NCBI GenBank assembly: GCA_965279285.1 | Contig: OZ257148.1 | Span: 1,674,001 to 1,738,000 of the forward strand | Source: G965279335 sp965279285 | GTDB taxonomy: Bacteria; Pseudomonadota; Gammaproteobacteria; DSM-16500 | DNA: 64,000 nucleotides | Reading direction: 5' to 3' | Part shown: one piece after another, positions 55,383-63,960 of the stretch | Layout of the letters: the number at the start of each line of letters is the position of its first letter | Position numbering within the stretch: the stretch's first letter is position 1 | Notes under the pieces: generated by a model | Told to the model about the DNA's origin: nothing | Seen by the model: the letters and a program-made list of their open reading frames with translations, nothing else | The model's database searches: none | Position numbers and translations under genes: made by a program

Positions 55383-55889
55383 AATGGTAGCAAGATCAGT
55401 CGCAGCTTGGCTGTTTACTTCAACACTGGAGTTGCTAGTATTGGTGTTAATTGCAGGTGATTGTTGATTGTTAACAAAAACAACCGCTGTTGGATGAGTT
55501 ATGAAGCTTGAGTAAGAAGTAACATAACTACCAATAGGTGAAGCGAGTAACATCATCAATATCAATGCTGAACACCATGTGGTAAATCCATATACGATAC
55601 CTAAATTACGTTTTATCGAATAAGGTCGTCCAAGATATCCCGCTGCAAGTCCTGCCACAAACATCGATACAATCGTGCCAATTAATAATCCAATAAAGCC
55701 GCCAATAGCTAAGGTGGCTAATCCTTCTTGAGTTGTTTTCACAATAGAAAGACCAATTGCCACACTAAAAAGATTAAGTAAAAAGCTTAATCCGATTCCT
55801 ATTAACGCGCCGACAAGAATGGCATTCCATGAAATACGTTTTAAACAAAACATCCGAGAAGTTGAGATATCACATTGTTCGTTTGTCAT
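55380..55889 (-). CDS. Membrane protein, PhnA-like type, 3' end probably cut by IS
   Basis: This 169-residue protein has three hydrophobic segments: residues 22-50 (NAILVGALIGIGLSFLLNLF), 58-86 (AIGGFIGLLIGTIVSMFVAG) and 95-125 (IVYGFTTWCSALILMMLLAS). The pattern SWNAILVGALIGIG resembles the PhnA-like/YrzE-type small membrane proteins, function unknown. The stop codon TAG is made by the terminal bases of the neighbouring IS, and the last residues before it (ATDLATI) are ordinary, so the natural C-terminus is probably lost. A ribosome site (AGGAGC) precedes the ATG. Confidence 0.6.
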   Translation of the reverse strand: MTNEQCDISTSRMFCLKRISWNAILVGALIGIGLSFLLNLFSVAIGLSIVKTTQEGLATLAIGGFIGLLIGTIVSMFVAGLAAGYLGRPYSIKRNLGIVYGFTTWCSALILMMLLASPIGSYVTSYSSFITHPTAVVFVNNQQSPAINTNTSNSSVEVNSQAATDLATI

Positions 55890-55914
55890 ATAGAGCTCCT
55901 AAAAATATTAATTT

Positions 55915-55995
55915 TTAAAAAACGTGGGAAACAAAGTAAATAAGAATTAAAAGTCCAAGAGGAACACCGAGTAAATAAGCGATAAGATATTTCAT
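55915..55995 (-). CDS. 26-residue membrane peptide
   Basis: The frame encodes a single membrane helix (MKYLIAYLLGVPLGLLILIY, then FVSHVF). A strong AAAGGAG ribosome site lies 6 bases before the ATG. It is downstream of the PhnA-like gene in the same direction, in a region with another small membrane protein. Function unknown. Confidence 0.55.
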   Translation of the reverse strand: MKYLIAYLLGVPLGLLILIYFVSHVF

Positions 55996-56027
55996 TTATT
56001 TTCTCCTTTAGGTTATGGATCAAAAAA

Positions 56028-56144
56028 TTACTTTTTATTGCGTCGATTAATTAGTGTTCTCGTTGTTTGCATGCTTATATTAGCAAATGTGAGGGTAGCA
56101 ATTGTGGTGGTGACTGCACTTGTAAGTAACATCCAGTTTGACAT
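56028..56144 (-). CDS. 38-residue membrane peptide
   Basis: The frame encodes MSNWMLLTSAVTTTIATLTF and then a basic tail (TRTLINRRNKK): one membrane helix with a cytoplasmic basic end. Its start and upstream bases resemble those of the DUF1328 gene at 61.8 kb (both MSNW, same TTTAATTCC context), so the two share an origin or a copied leader. Function unknown. Confidence 0.45.
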   Translation of the reverse strand: MSNWMLLTSAVTTTIATLTFANISMQTTRTLINRRNKK

Positions 56145-56272
56145 GATTTAATTCCATTAAATGCATATTGGTTTCTACTATAGCAAAGAATCAATAAAAC
56201 AAACATAGCATAATTTGTGCTATGAGAGGCTATTCCGTAAGTATCTGGCCAATACTAGACCAGTCCAGAGGC

Positions 56273-56326
56273 ACCTCTCCCGCTTGCGGGAGAGGTCGAC
56301 ACGCGCTTTTTGCGTGTGGGGTGAGG
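56273..56326. repeat. REP-like double hairpin
   Basis: An 11-bp perfect stem (ACCTCTCCCGC / GCGGGAGAGGT) with a TT loop is followed by a second smaller hairpin (ACACGC / GCGTGT) and GGGGTGAGG. The GC-rich block stands out in an AT-rich intergenic region (56145-56486) that otherwise holds only the 5' region of the next gene. Confidence 0.7.
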
Positions 56327-56486
56327 ATTTCTAAAGCGGCAGATATATGAACGAAAAACATTTTTTATTCTTAAGACTATTTTAATGTTTTATCGGCATA
56401 ATGGTAACCATTGAAGAATAGTAGTAATTGAGCTGGGCATATCACCTTAGGCTTTTTCTTAAAATTAATAAGAGGATAGATTTTAT

Positions 56487-57674
56487 ATGAGTAAACCTGC
56501 AAAAGTTATTCAATTGACAAAAAAAGAAAAAGCAAATCTAAAAGAAGGTAGAGAGACAGAACTAATAGCAACAAAAGGTATTAATATTGCAGAAAATGTA
56601 GCTATAGCTGGTATCTTGACTTCTAAAAGTTATGTTTATTCTTATGTTAGTGCAGTTTGGGCAAATTTTTTAAGTATAATATTTTTTCCTTCTGTTATTG
56701 TTTTTAATATGGCAGAGGCCTTTTTTGCTTGGCGTGAGGTTCAAATTGAAAATGCGCTTGATGGTTCGGTAAAAAATAAAACGGTAGCAAAGGCTTTAGT
56801 TTACACAGCGACAACCTTAGCTTTAATACTTTCAGCTGTGAGTATGTTTCTCGTGTCTTTTGGCGCAGCACTGGTTGCTCCATTATTGCTGTGTGGCGCG
56901 TATGCAGCAAAGATGCTTTATAACTTTGGTAGTGCAATTTATTATGCAATAAAATCTACTCAAGCTAGTACTGATTCAGTGAAGCTTGAGTATTTACAAA
57001 AAGCAACGATGCATCTTTTTTTAGGTATTGCTGGGTTAATGGTAACAGCGGGTCTTGGGCTTGTTTTATTGCTTAATAAAGCAACTTTTGGCTTTTTGGG
57101 ATTGGTTGGTGCGGCGATTGCTGGTGTTGTTTCTGCTGTTGCGGCTTATACTAAACATAAGGATTTTGTTTTTGATAAAAGCAATAGCAAAGCATTTGGT
57201 AAGGGTGAAGTAACTATTGAGAACCCTTTGACGCCAGTATCAACCCCTGCTGTGTCACCATTACCTAACCTTTCATTAGGATCGGTATCAGCTGTTTCTG
57301 AAGCAAAATTACCACAGCCAACCTCAAGCAGTGAACCCGCCTCAAATGGAGGTACTCAAGCTGTAGGAGTTGAGTTAGGGAACAGTTCGTCAACTGCTTT
57401 AATCCATCAAAATGCTGGTTTTGGTAGTCCAGTGTCTGATGCACATCTGCCTCAATTATCATCATCAGTTCCATCTTATAATGGAGGCTCCGTTAGTTCA
57501 AGCATGGGAGCGTCATCAAGTGTCATGCTGGATGATAGTAATATAGATGGTAGTAAAAAATTTGGCAGTGTTAGTATTGATATACCGACTCGACACTTAC
57601 CACCACTAAAACCAGTTTCGGGTGGTCAAGAAAGTCAGTTAGGTACATCAGGATCGTCATTTACAAGGGTGTGA
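56487..57674 (+). CDS. Multi-pass membrane protein with Ser-rich tail
   Basis: This 395-residue protein has a polar, Lys/Glu-rich N-terminus, then four or five hydrophobic segments between about 45 and 225 (ANFLSIIFFPSVIVFNMAEA; ATTLALILSAVSMFLVSFGA; LGIAGLMVTAGLGLVLLL; GFLGLVGAAIAGVVSAVAAY). The C-terminal 150 residues are Ser/Gly/Pro-rich and low in complexity, with a repeated LPQ(P/L)(T/S)SS unit. There is no signal peptide of the Sec type. No family recognised. Together with the two following genes it forms a group of membrane proteins that may be integral-membrane effectors. Ribosome site GAGG. Confidence 0.65.
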   Translation: MSKPAKVIQLTKKEKANLKEGRETELIATKGINIAENVAIAGILTSKSYVYSYVSAVWANFLSIIFFPSVIVFNMAEAFFAWREVQIENALDGSVKNKTVAKALVYTATTLALILSAVSMFLVSFGAALVAPLLLCGAYAAKMLYNFGSAIYYAIKSTQASTDSVKLEYLQKATMHLFLGIAGLMVTAGLGLVLLLNKATFGFLGLVGAAIAGVVSAVAAYTKHKDFVFDKSNSKAFGKGEVTIENPLTPVSTPAVSPLPNLSLGSVSAVSEAKLPQPTSSSEPASNGGTQAVGVELGNSSSTALIHQNAGFGSPVSDAHLPQLSSSVPSYNGGSVSSSMGASSSVMLDDSNIDGSKKFGSVSIDIPTRHLPPLKPVSGGQESQLGTSGSSFTRV

Positions 57675-57698
57675 CTTCAAGATAGGAAAAAATATTAA

Positions 57699-58043
57699 AT
57701 GATTAAACCGCTATTTCAACAAGCACATTTAAAATTATCTTTATTAGGTAAGGCCTTATTTTACTGTTATATCGCCATTATTTTAGCTTGTTGTGTTGCT
57801 ATGGTGTATGGAGGGATTGAGATTGCAGTGAATTTAGCGCATTTTCATCAACAGTCCACCACACCTATTTGGCAATCTCTACTTCTCATGGTTGTTTCTT
57901 ATTTTATAGCTAAACAATTATTGCGTGAAAGCTTAAATTTAGTTGATATCAAGTTAACACTAAAGCCAAATGAAAAAGATACTATTGAGGAAGATTTGCC
58001 AGAAGTTTCTAATGTCATATCTTTTTTTAAAAAAACACCTTAA
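57699..58043 (+). CDS. Small two-helix membrane protein
   Basis: This 114-residue protein has two hydrophobic segments (LGKALFYCYIAIILACCVAM and WQSLLLMVVSYFIAKQL) and an acidic C-terminal tail (EEDLPEV). It starts 24 bases after the previous gene and is probably co-transcribed with it. No family recognised. Confidence 0.6.
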   Translation: MIKPLFQQAHLKLSLLGKALFYCYIAIILACCVAMVYGGIEIAVNLAHFHQQSTTPIWQSLLLMVVSYFIAKQLLRESLNLVDIKLTLKPNEKDTIEEDLPEVSNVISFFKKTP

Positions 58044-58108
58044 ATGTTAATAAGGATTATCATGTCAGCATGAAAGTATGTTGGTATGATATATTGCCCA
58101 GATTTCTC

Positions 58109-58138
58109 TTGTTTTCAAGGCATTTTTCTGTGTATAAT
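58109..58138 (+). promoter_or_regulatory. Candidate sigma70 promoter
   Basis: A perfect TATAAT at 58133-58138 lies 18 bases after TTGTTT, a fair -35 box, about 75 bases before the next start codon. The short 5' leader is AT-rich. It would allow the 457-residue gene to be expressed on its own. Confidence 0.4.
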
Positions 58139-58214
58139 CCGCACAAGTTTTTATTGAGCCAATTTCAATAAGCGTTCCCTTTTTAGTTAATAGATAATAT
58201 ATGAGGATAGTAGT

Positions 58215-59588
58215 ATGAGAGCTCGTTCATCAGTCCCCAGAACAGGCGCAAGGCCTCAAGCTGAAATGACAGTCTTAGCTGCTAAAAAGCCACCTACTGA
58301 AGTTAAAAGTACTCAAGATTATAAAGAAAAGATACTTTCTGATCTTGAATACTGTTTTAAGGAATTAGTTAATATTACTAGTAATGAGGATAGCTGGAAA
58401 AAATTAACTGACGATGAAAAAATTATTATTGAAAAAAATAAATTAGTTATTGTTCAGGTTATCAATGAGCGTATTCAAAAACAATATCAACTCGAAAATC
58501 AAAAAATTCAAAAAGCAAAAAGTGAGAATAGCTTTTGGCGTAACGCGCTGTTTTATTTTTTAATTATTGCTGATGTCGCATTAATGTCAATTGCTGGTTA
58601 TCTTGGGTCAATTGACTTGATACAGTTCATACCTGGAATAGCTAACTTTACCGCTATTATTATTTCAGGCATAGCTACATTGATAGAATGCGTCATGATG
58701 TATTCTGTTTTTAAGCCATTCTTACAAGATGGTTTAGGGATAACTCAAATACAGCAGCACGATTCATTAGCAAAAACGTATAGCCAACGTTTAGATTTAA
58801 TGAATAAAATGAATTCGACTATGATCAATAATCCTAGGATGACTCGTTCACAGGGTCCTGGGGTTTATGAGTCATATGTAAGTCTTTTAAAACTTTTAAA
58901 TGAAGATATGCGTTCTGCTGTTTTATTGCCTTATGAGGAACCATTTTTTAAAAAAGCATTACGTGCTTCTCTTAGTGGGTTAAGTTTTTTATTCAGTATA
59001 GCGAGTGCTTATTTTAGTACTATTATATTAATAGCCGCGTTGGCTCCAGCTTTAATTGGAACGCCGGTTGGTTGGGCTATTATTGGTCTTTTTATTGTAG
59101 CTCAGATTGTTTCAAAGTTGGTAGTTCGCCAAAGTTCGGTTTATAGTTTGCTTAATCCTTTTATCAAACAGCATGCTGAGACTGAAAATAAGCTTAACAC
59201 CTTTAGAGAAAGTACTAAGAGCATCGATAATGACATCAATGCTGATTTAAGCGATTTGCAACATGCCAGCAAACCAGCACTAAAATCTGGTCAGCAGAGT
59301 ATGGATGCAACAAAATTAAAAGCGACAAGTGGTAGTAGTACGACGGTAGCAGTAGTCAGTCTTGCTGCTGCAGCAAATCAGAGACAAATAGGTGAGCCCT
59401 CAGGGCTTATGGCTGCGCCAGCAAGTAATGTAACAGATTCAAAAAGAATAAATACTGTAAAAGCAGTTACAGCAACTCAGAATCCTGGTACTTTTTATCG
59501 TAAATCATCAGAGGAAGCGACAGAGACACCGACGGCGGATTTAAATTTTAATAATAATTCTGCTACTCCAGGCAGTGCTGTTAAATAG
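58215..59588 (+). CDS. Four-helix membrane protein of unknown function
   Basis: This 457-residue protein has two hydrophobic hairpins: residues about 110-175 (ALFYFLIIADVALMSIAGYL, FTAIIISGIATLIECVMMY) and about 255-310 (LSFLFSIASAYFSTIILIAA, PVGWAIIGLFIVAQIVSKL). Both are preceded by charged helical segments. The last 130 residues are polar and Ala/Thr/Ser-rich. The layout resembles the 395-residue protein upstream, and both have basic, polar N-termini and low-complexity tails. No family recognised. Start follows ATGAGGATAG. Confidence 0.65.
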   Translation: MRARSSVPRTGARPQAEMTVLAAKKPPTEVKSTQDYKEKILSDLEYCFKELVNITSNEDSWKKLTDDEKIIIEKNKLVIVQVINERIQKQYQLENQKIQKAKSENSFWRNALFYFLIIADVALMSIAGYLGSIDLIQFIPGIANFTAIIISGIATLIECVMMYSVFKPFLQDGLGITQIQQHDSLAKTYSQRLDLMNKMNSTMINNPRMTRSQGPGVYESYVSLLKLLNEDMRSAVLLPYEEPFFKKALRASLSGLSFLFSIASAYFSTIILIAALAPALIGTPVGWAIIGLFIVAQIVSKLVVRQSSVYSLLNPFIKQHAETENKLNTFRESTKSIDNDINADLSDLQHASKPALKSGQQSMDATKLKATSGSSTTVAVVSLAAAANQRQIGEPSGLMAAPASNVTDSKRINTVKAVTATQNPGTFYRKSSEEATETPTADLNFNNNSATPGSAVK

Positions 59589-59607
59589 ATTAAGAGTTTA
59601 TGCCTAA

Positions 59608-59908
59608 CTATTCAGCAGCCAAAGAGTTTGGTGGGCACGCTGCGCTTTGCCCACCCTACGTTTTTAAATTTTGGGTATGACGCAATTTGATTGTATTAAA
59701 ATGTTTGGTGGGGACGCTGCGCTTTGCTCACCCTACGTTTTTAAATTTTGGGTATGACGCAATTTGATTGTATTAAAATGTTTGCTGGGCACGCTGTGCT
59801 TTGCTCACCCTACGTTTTTAAATTTTGGGTATGACGCAATTTGATTGTATTAAAATGTAGGGTGGGCAAAGCGCAGCGTGCCCACCAAACTCTTTGGCTG
59901 CTGAATAG
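59608..59908. repeat. Composite repeat: 52-bp inverted arms around three 77-bp tandem units
   Basis: Arms at 59608-59659 and 59857-59908 are perfect inverted copies of 52 bases (CTATTCAGCAGCCAAAGAGT...). Between and overlapping them, 59627-59857 is three tandem units of 77 bases, each starting TTTGGTGGG or close and containing the GTGGGCACGC/CCACCCTAC core. The units differ by a few bases in the core but are almost identical in their AT-rich part. Confidence 0.95.
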
Positions 59909-60156
59909 CTACCTTAAAACCCCTTGATTTTGGCTTGATTCTTTGTTATAAATACAAAAGTGGTAATTTTTAGCGCAGCTGCCTTTTGGCTATTTTTATA
60001 GGATGCTTTTATTTTTATTATGACTTATTACTTTAATATTTTAATTTCAATCACTCTCATTAGTTGCCGTCAGTTAGGCTCCTGTCTTTGTTGTTAGTTA
60101 TCCGTTAACTCTAAATAAATTTAAATAATCTACCTATCAACAAGCTCGAGGTAACT

Positions 60157-61416
60157 ATGCAAATCGATTCTTCTTCAAAAGCCAAAAAGAAATTTAATAT
60201 GGCTATTATTTATCTTATTGTCATTACTTTGGGTGTATTAAGCGGTCTTTCAGATATCCAGGTATTGCATAGTATAGGGTCAACGATTTCAGATCTTTTT
60301 ATTAAGATTTTTAAATGCATTAGTTTACCCATTATTGCGTTGTCTATCATAGTCACGCTATCACAATATAGTGCAGATCGCGAAATGAAGCGCATCTGGC
60401 AACGAACGCTTTTTTATACTATTGGCACGACTGTTATTGCTGCATGCGTTGCCTTCCTTCTCTATTTGCTTATTAGCCCAAGTAATATTTCGAGTCATGG
60501 CACTGTCAATACTTCCAGTGTCGCAGCCATGCAAGGTAATTATTTAAGTTATCTTGCTAATCTTATTCCAGAAAATATTTTTTCACCTTTTTTAGAGCAT
60601 CAAGTATTAGCAGCACTGTTTGTCAGTATGACGATTGGGATCGCGATTCGCTATATACCTGATGTGGAATCACGAACGACTATGATGCGTTTTTTTAAAG
60701 GAGCGCATGGTATTTTCATTGTTATCACAGGCTGGGTGGTAAAAATTATTCCGCTGGCGTTATTTGGTTTTATTAGTACCAGTATTTTTCAATTAAAAAA
60801 TGGCTTAGACTTCAGCGGACTAGGCGGCTATTTAATGGTTGTGGTATTAGCTAATTTAATTCAAGGATTAGTGATTTTACCCATTTTTTTAGCCTTAAAT
60901 AAGATTAAGCCTTATAAAGCATTGCGTGGCATGTTGCCGGCGTTATCAATTGCATTTTTTTCCAAATCTTCAGCAGGAACTTTGCCTGCAACAATGGATG
61001 TAGCAGAACGTAATTTGGGAATTAATCCCAAGGTGAGCCGATTTGTATTGCCGCTTTGCACTTCAATTAATATGAATGGTTGTGCTGCTTTTATTTTTAC
61101 GACGGTTATTTTTTTAATGCAAAATAACGGCATGGAAATAAGTTTATTAACGATGTTGTTGTGGATTGTAGTTGCAACTATTGCTGCGATTGGTAATGCC
61201 GGTGTGCCGATGGGTTGTTTCTTTTTAAGCGCTAGTTTGCTGACAAGTATGAATGTGCCGATTGCATTATTAGGGTTGATTTTACCATTTTATAGCCTGA
61301 TTGATATGGTGGAAACCGCTTTAAATGTTTGGTCTGATGCGTGTGTAGCAAAAGTCATTGATGAGCAGGTGAGTGAGAAAAGTGGCTTGATATATGAAAC
61401 TTCAGCAGTAGTATAG
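60157..61416 (+). CDS. Dicarboxylate/amino acid:cation symporter (DAACS family)
   Basis: This 419-residue protein has about eight to ten hydrophobic segments and the hallmark motifs of sodium- or proton-coupled glutamate/dicarboxylate carriers: the Ser-rich hairpin FFSKSSAGTLPATM near residue 275, the substrate region SINMNGCAAF (family consensus NMDGT) and the second hairpin AIGNAGVPMG near residue 350, followed by the ...VETALNVWSDACVAK helix (consensus RTxxNVxGD). The Asp-to-Asn and other changes in the substrate motifs make the exact substrate uncertain. It would import C4-dicarboxylates or amino acids into the bacterial cell. Ribosome site CGAGG. Confidence 0.92.
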   Translation: MQIDSSSKAKKKFNMAIIYLIVITLGVLSGLSDIQVLHSIGSTISDLFIKIFKCISLPIIALSIIVTLSQYSADREMKRIWQRTLFYTIGTTVIAACVAFLLYLLISPSNISSHGTVNTSSVAAMQGNYLSYLANLIPENIFSPFLEHQVLAALFVSMTIGIAIRYIPDVESRTTMMRFFKGAHGIFIVITGWVVKIIPLALFGFISTSIFQLKNGLDFSGLGGYLMVVVLANLIQGLVILPIFLALNKIKPYKALRGMLPALSIAFFSKSSAGTLPATMDVAERNLGINPKVSRFVLPLCTSINMNGCAAFIFTTVIFLMQNNGMEISLLTMLLWIVVATIAAIGNAGVPMGCFFLSASLLTSMNVPIALLGLILPFYSLIDMVETALNVWSDACVAKVIDEQVSEKSGLIYETSAVV

Positions 61417-61466
61417 TTGTTCATGTGTTTGTCATATATGGACTCGCCTGTTAGTGCAAGTAGTTT

Positions 61467-61630
61467 TGTAGGGTGGGCAAAGCGTAGCGTGCCCACCGTT
61501 CAAACCATTTACAATAAATACCACAATCAACCGCTGAACCAAAAGAACCATCTATATACAGTGGTTTAAGTGTGCGCCAAGCATGGCGCACCATTGAACG
61601 GTGGGCACGCTGCGCTTTACCCACCCTACA
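61467..61630. repeat. Inverted pair of the dispersed palindromic repeat
   Basis: Arms at 61467-61503 and 61594-61630 (37 bases) are inverted copies with two mismatches and share the core seen at 44.2 and 59.6 kb. The 90-base spacer has its own 8-bp hairpin (GTGCGCCA / TGGCGCAC at about 61572-61591). It lies 50 bases past the symporter end and could stop both converging transcripts. Confidence 0.9.
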
Positions 61631-61648
61631 TCTATTACAAAATTCGCG

Positions 61649-61819
61649 TTAGTAATGTTTACGTTTAAAAATATGCACGATAAGAGCGAGTACAAAGAGG
61701 GTGAAAAAAATAATAAATAAAACGGCTGCCATGGTTGTGGCATCTGCGGCAACACCGGAGTAAGCGAGTAATCCGCTTATCACTGCAAGAATGAGAAAAA
61801 AGAAAATCCAGTTTGACAT
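61649..61819 (-). CDS. DUF1328-family small membrane protein
   Basis: This 56-residue protein (start MSNWIFFFLILAVISGLLAY) has two hydrophobic helices joined by the family's Gly/Ala turn (SGVAADATTMA), then a basic C-terminus (FKRKHY). This matches the DUF1328 (YtjA) family of short inner-membrane proteins, function unknown, often stress-induced. It is too short to appear in simple ORF lists but has a normal start context. Confidence 0.8.
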   Translation of the reverse strand: MSNWIFFFLILAVISGLLAYSGVAADATTMAAVLFIIFFTLFVLALIVHIFKRKHY

Positions 61820-61906
61820 ATTTTAATTCCTTTTTAATTGATTCAGCTCACCGTCATCATTATTTTTATTAGGATGGCGGTGATATGATTTTTAGCGGAA
61901 AATATT

Positions 61907-62869
61907 TTACATTTTTAGAGCGCTTTGTTCCATAGTTAAAGCTTTATGTGTATCAGAGACTAAGCTTCGAGTTTTAGTTTGATTATAAAATAGGAAGTTA
62001 CCTGTCATGCAGTAGTTGACGATATTTAATAACATGCCAGTAAATAAAAAAGATGCAATATTGGCGATAAGTGGCGCCCATTCTCGACGGTGGTTAGCAA
62101 AATATTCATCTTTGCTATGGAGTCCCTTTAGAAACTGTAGTTTGAAATATAACGCGTTAATTTTTGCCTTATTTGGGTCTGCTATTCCTAAAGGCATGAA
62201 TTTTAAAGCATAAGTCAGCTCATTAGATAGTGCAGTAGCATGCTTGCCTCTTTCAATTTGGCTTGCTGTTAAGTGAGCTCCATATGCAGCAATGGCGTTT
62301 ATTCCTGTTACTAACTGTGCTTTGGTCGTTTCGTTGCATGGAGTAAGTAAATGACGAGGTATTTCATTACTTTTATTTATAGCTTCAATAAAGGTTGTGT
62401 AAAGTGCTGGGCTGTCTTTAATTATTAAACGGGCAAGTAATTTCATGAAAAATTCTTCATGCTCTAAATATAAAGTTTCGAGGATGGGTCGAGTGTAGTA
62501 AAATTCATACTCGGTTGTGTCTGTATGGTGATCACCTTGATAAACAGATTTATAGTCACTGACCTGATGAAGCTGATTGTGTCTTGGTTGGGTTATTCCA
62601 AAATATGAATAGTTATTAAAGTCTAAAAAATCACCGTCTTTTTTGCTTCTATGGCCTTCTTTCAATCCATTACCGGGATATATATAATCATCACTTAATA
62701 ATTTTTGCAATTCGAGTGCGTTGTTATCACTAATACCTTTTGTAAGTATCTCTAGCCATTGTTCTGGAGTGTGTTTTATTAAAGTAGGGGTGTTCTTATC
62801 ATCTAATTGTTGGCCTTTTTCATCTAATGCATTAGAGGATACGGGTAGTTTCTTTTGAATTTTAGGCAT
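61907..62869 (-). CDS. Unknown protein with C-terminal hydrophobic segment
   Basis: This 320-residue protein is not recognised. It is mainly polar and helical, with a hydrophobic segment near the end (PLIANIASFLFTGMLLNIVN, residues about 268-287) followed by a polar tail, so it could be anchored by its C-terminus. A strong ribosome site (AAGGAGCC) supports the start. It is flanked by dispersed repeats. Tail-anchored topology without a signal peptide is seen in many effectors of intracellular bacteria, but nothing here proves export. Confidence 0.6.
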   Translation of the reverse strand: MPKIQKKLPVSSNALDEKGQQLDDKNTPTLIKHTPEQWLEILTKGISDNNALELQKLLSDDYIYPGNGLKEGHRSKKDGDFLDFNNYSYFGITQPRHNQLHQVSDYKSVYQGDHHTDTTEYEFYYTRPILETLYLEHEEFFMKLLARLIIKDSPALYTTFIEAINKSNEIPRHLLTPCNETTKAQLVTGINAIAAYGAHLTASQIERGKHATALSNELTYALKFMPLGIADPNKAKINALYFKLQFLKGLHSKDEYFANHRREWAPLIANIASFLFTGMLLNIVNYCMTGNFLFYNQTKTRSLVSDTHKALTMEQSALKM

Positions 62870-63009
62870 TTTGGCTCCTTTGTAGCATAAAAATAATTAT
62901 CAACCATAATAAAGCATGATTCTTAAAATAAGCTTAAATATGAACCAAAAATGCAATGATTTTTTTGTTCTTATTTTGATCTATTTTGACTTGGAAATAG
63001 GAAAACGAT

Positions 63010-63099
63010 GGACACGCTGTGCTTTATTCACCTTACGATACTGGAGACCAGCTAAAAGCGTGCTGGTATGATGGTAATATAGGGTAGCACAGCGTGTCC
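63010..63099. repeat. Degenerate copy of the dispersed palindromic repeat
   Basis: A 14-bp perfect inverted repeat (GGACACGCTGTGCT at 63010-63023, AGCACAGCGTGTCC at 63086-63099) flanks 62 bases. The sequence is an eroded form of the GTGGGCACGC core. It lies just after the queF stop codon. Confidence 0.7.
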
Positions 63100-63120
63100 A
63101 CCGCTCCTCATTGATATTAA

Positions 63121-63960
63121 CTATTGCCGACATAAGCGCAGATTTTCCTTATTACTCAAATCTTTGTTAGTAGAACGATATGGATTAATATCTAAGCCCC
63201 CACGTCGTGTATAGCGCCCGTATACGGTTAATTCATTAGGTTGACAATACTGCATAATATCCATAAAAATTCTTTCAATACATTGTTCATGAAACTCATT
63301 ATGATTTCTAAAAGAAATAATATATTTTAATAATCCGGCCCAATTTATTTTTTTGCCTTTATAACTAATTAGCACGCTGCCCCAGTCCGGTTGATTGGTC
63401 ACTAAACAGTTAGACTTAAGCAAGTTAGAATAGAGTATTTCATCGACGATACTGTTTTCCGTGTGTAATAAGGATTGTTCTACATCATAAGATGAGCATT
63501 CAATATCTAAATTATCGAGACAAATACCGCGGAAGCCGATAGATATTTTACTATCACTTAAGCTATCTAAAGGAAGTATTTTTACTAAGACTGCGCCACC
63601 TACGCTAGCTTCTAAATCTTTTTTGATAATGGCTTGAATAGTTTTTTCATCATTATAATGGCTATTATTAAATGAATTAAAATAAAGTTTCATTGATTTA
63701 GATTCAATAATATTGGGTGTGTCACAGTCGTAGCAAATTTCTGCAAGCGCAACAATGGGTTTGCCTTTATTATTTAACCAAGAGACTTCGTAATGATTCC
63801 ATAAATCAAAACCAAAAAAAGGTAGTTTTTCTGGAACGCCGATTTCATCACGTTTATTTTTTCGTGGTATAGGGAATAATTTGTCAGGATTATAGTGAGG
63901 ATCATATGCGGATTTTTTCCCCAATTCAGATTGATTGGGGTTTATGTCATTTTTTTTCAT
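63121..63960 (-). CDS. queF: NADPH-dependent 7-cyano-7-deazaguanine reductase
   Basis: This 279-residue protein is the long (unimodular, E. coli-type) QueF, which reduces preQ0 to preQ1 in queuosine synthesis for tRNA. The catalytic Cys185 and Asp192 lie in KSNCLVTNQPDWG and His224 in NEFHEQC; these equal Cys190, Asp197 and His229 of the E. coli enzyme. The NADPH-binding ESKSMKLYFNSFN motif is at about 86-98, and the C-terminal VYGRYTRRGGLDINPYRS is conserved. Length is normal and all key residues are present. Its retention next to so many decayed genes shows the region still carries functional housekeeping genes. Confidence 0.97.
   Translation of the reverse strand: MKKNDINPNQSELGKKSAYDPHYNPDKLFPIPRKNKRDEIGVPEKLPFFGFDLWNHYEVSWLNNKGKPIVALAEICYDCDTPNIIESKSMKLYFNSFNNSHYNDEKTIQAIIKKDLEASVGGAVLVKILPLDSLSDSKISIGFRGICLDNLDIECSSYDVEQSLLHTENSIVDEILYSNLLKSNCLVTNQPDWGSVLISYKGKKINWAGLLKYIISFRNHNEFHEQCIERIFMDIMQYCQPNELTVYGRYTRRGGLDINPYRSTNKDLSNKENLRLCRQ

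Noticed and set aside
59608..59908. CRISPR-like array in the 77-bp tandem units
   Set aside because: Units are adjacent with no unique spacers, only three copies, and no cas genes are nearby.
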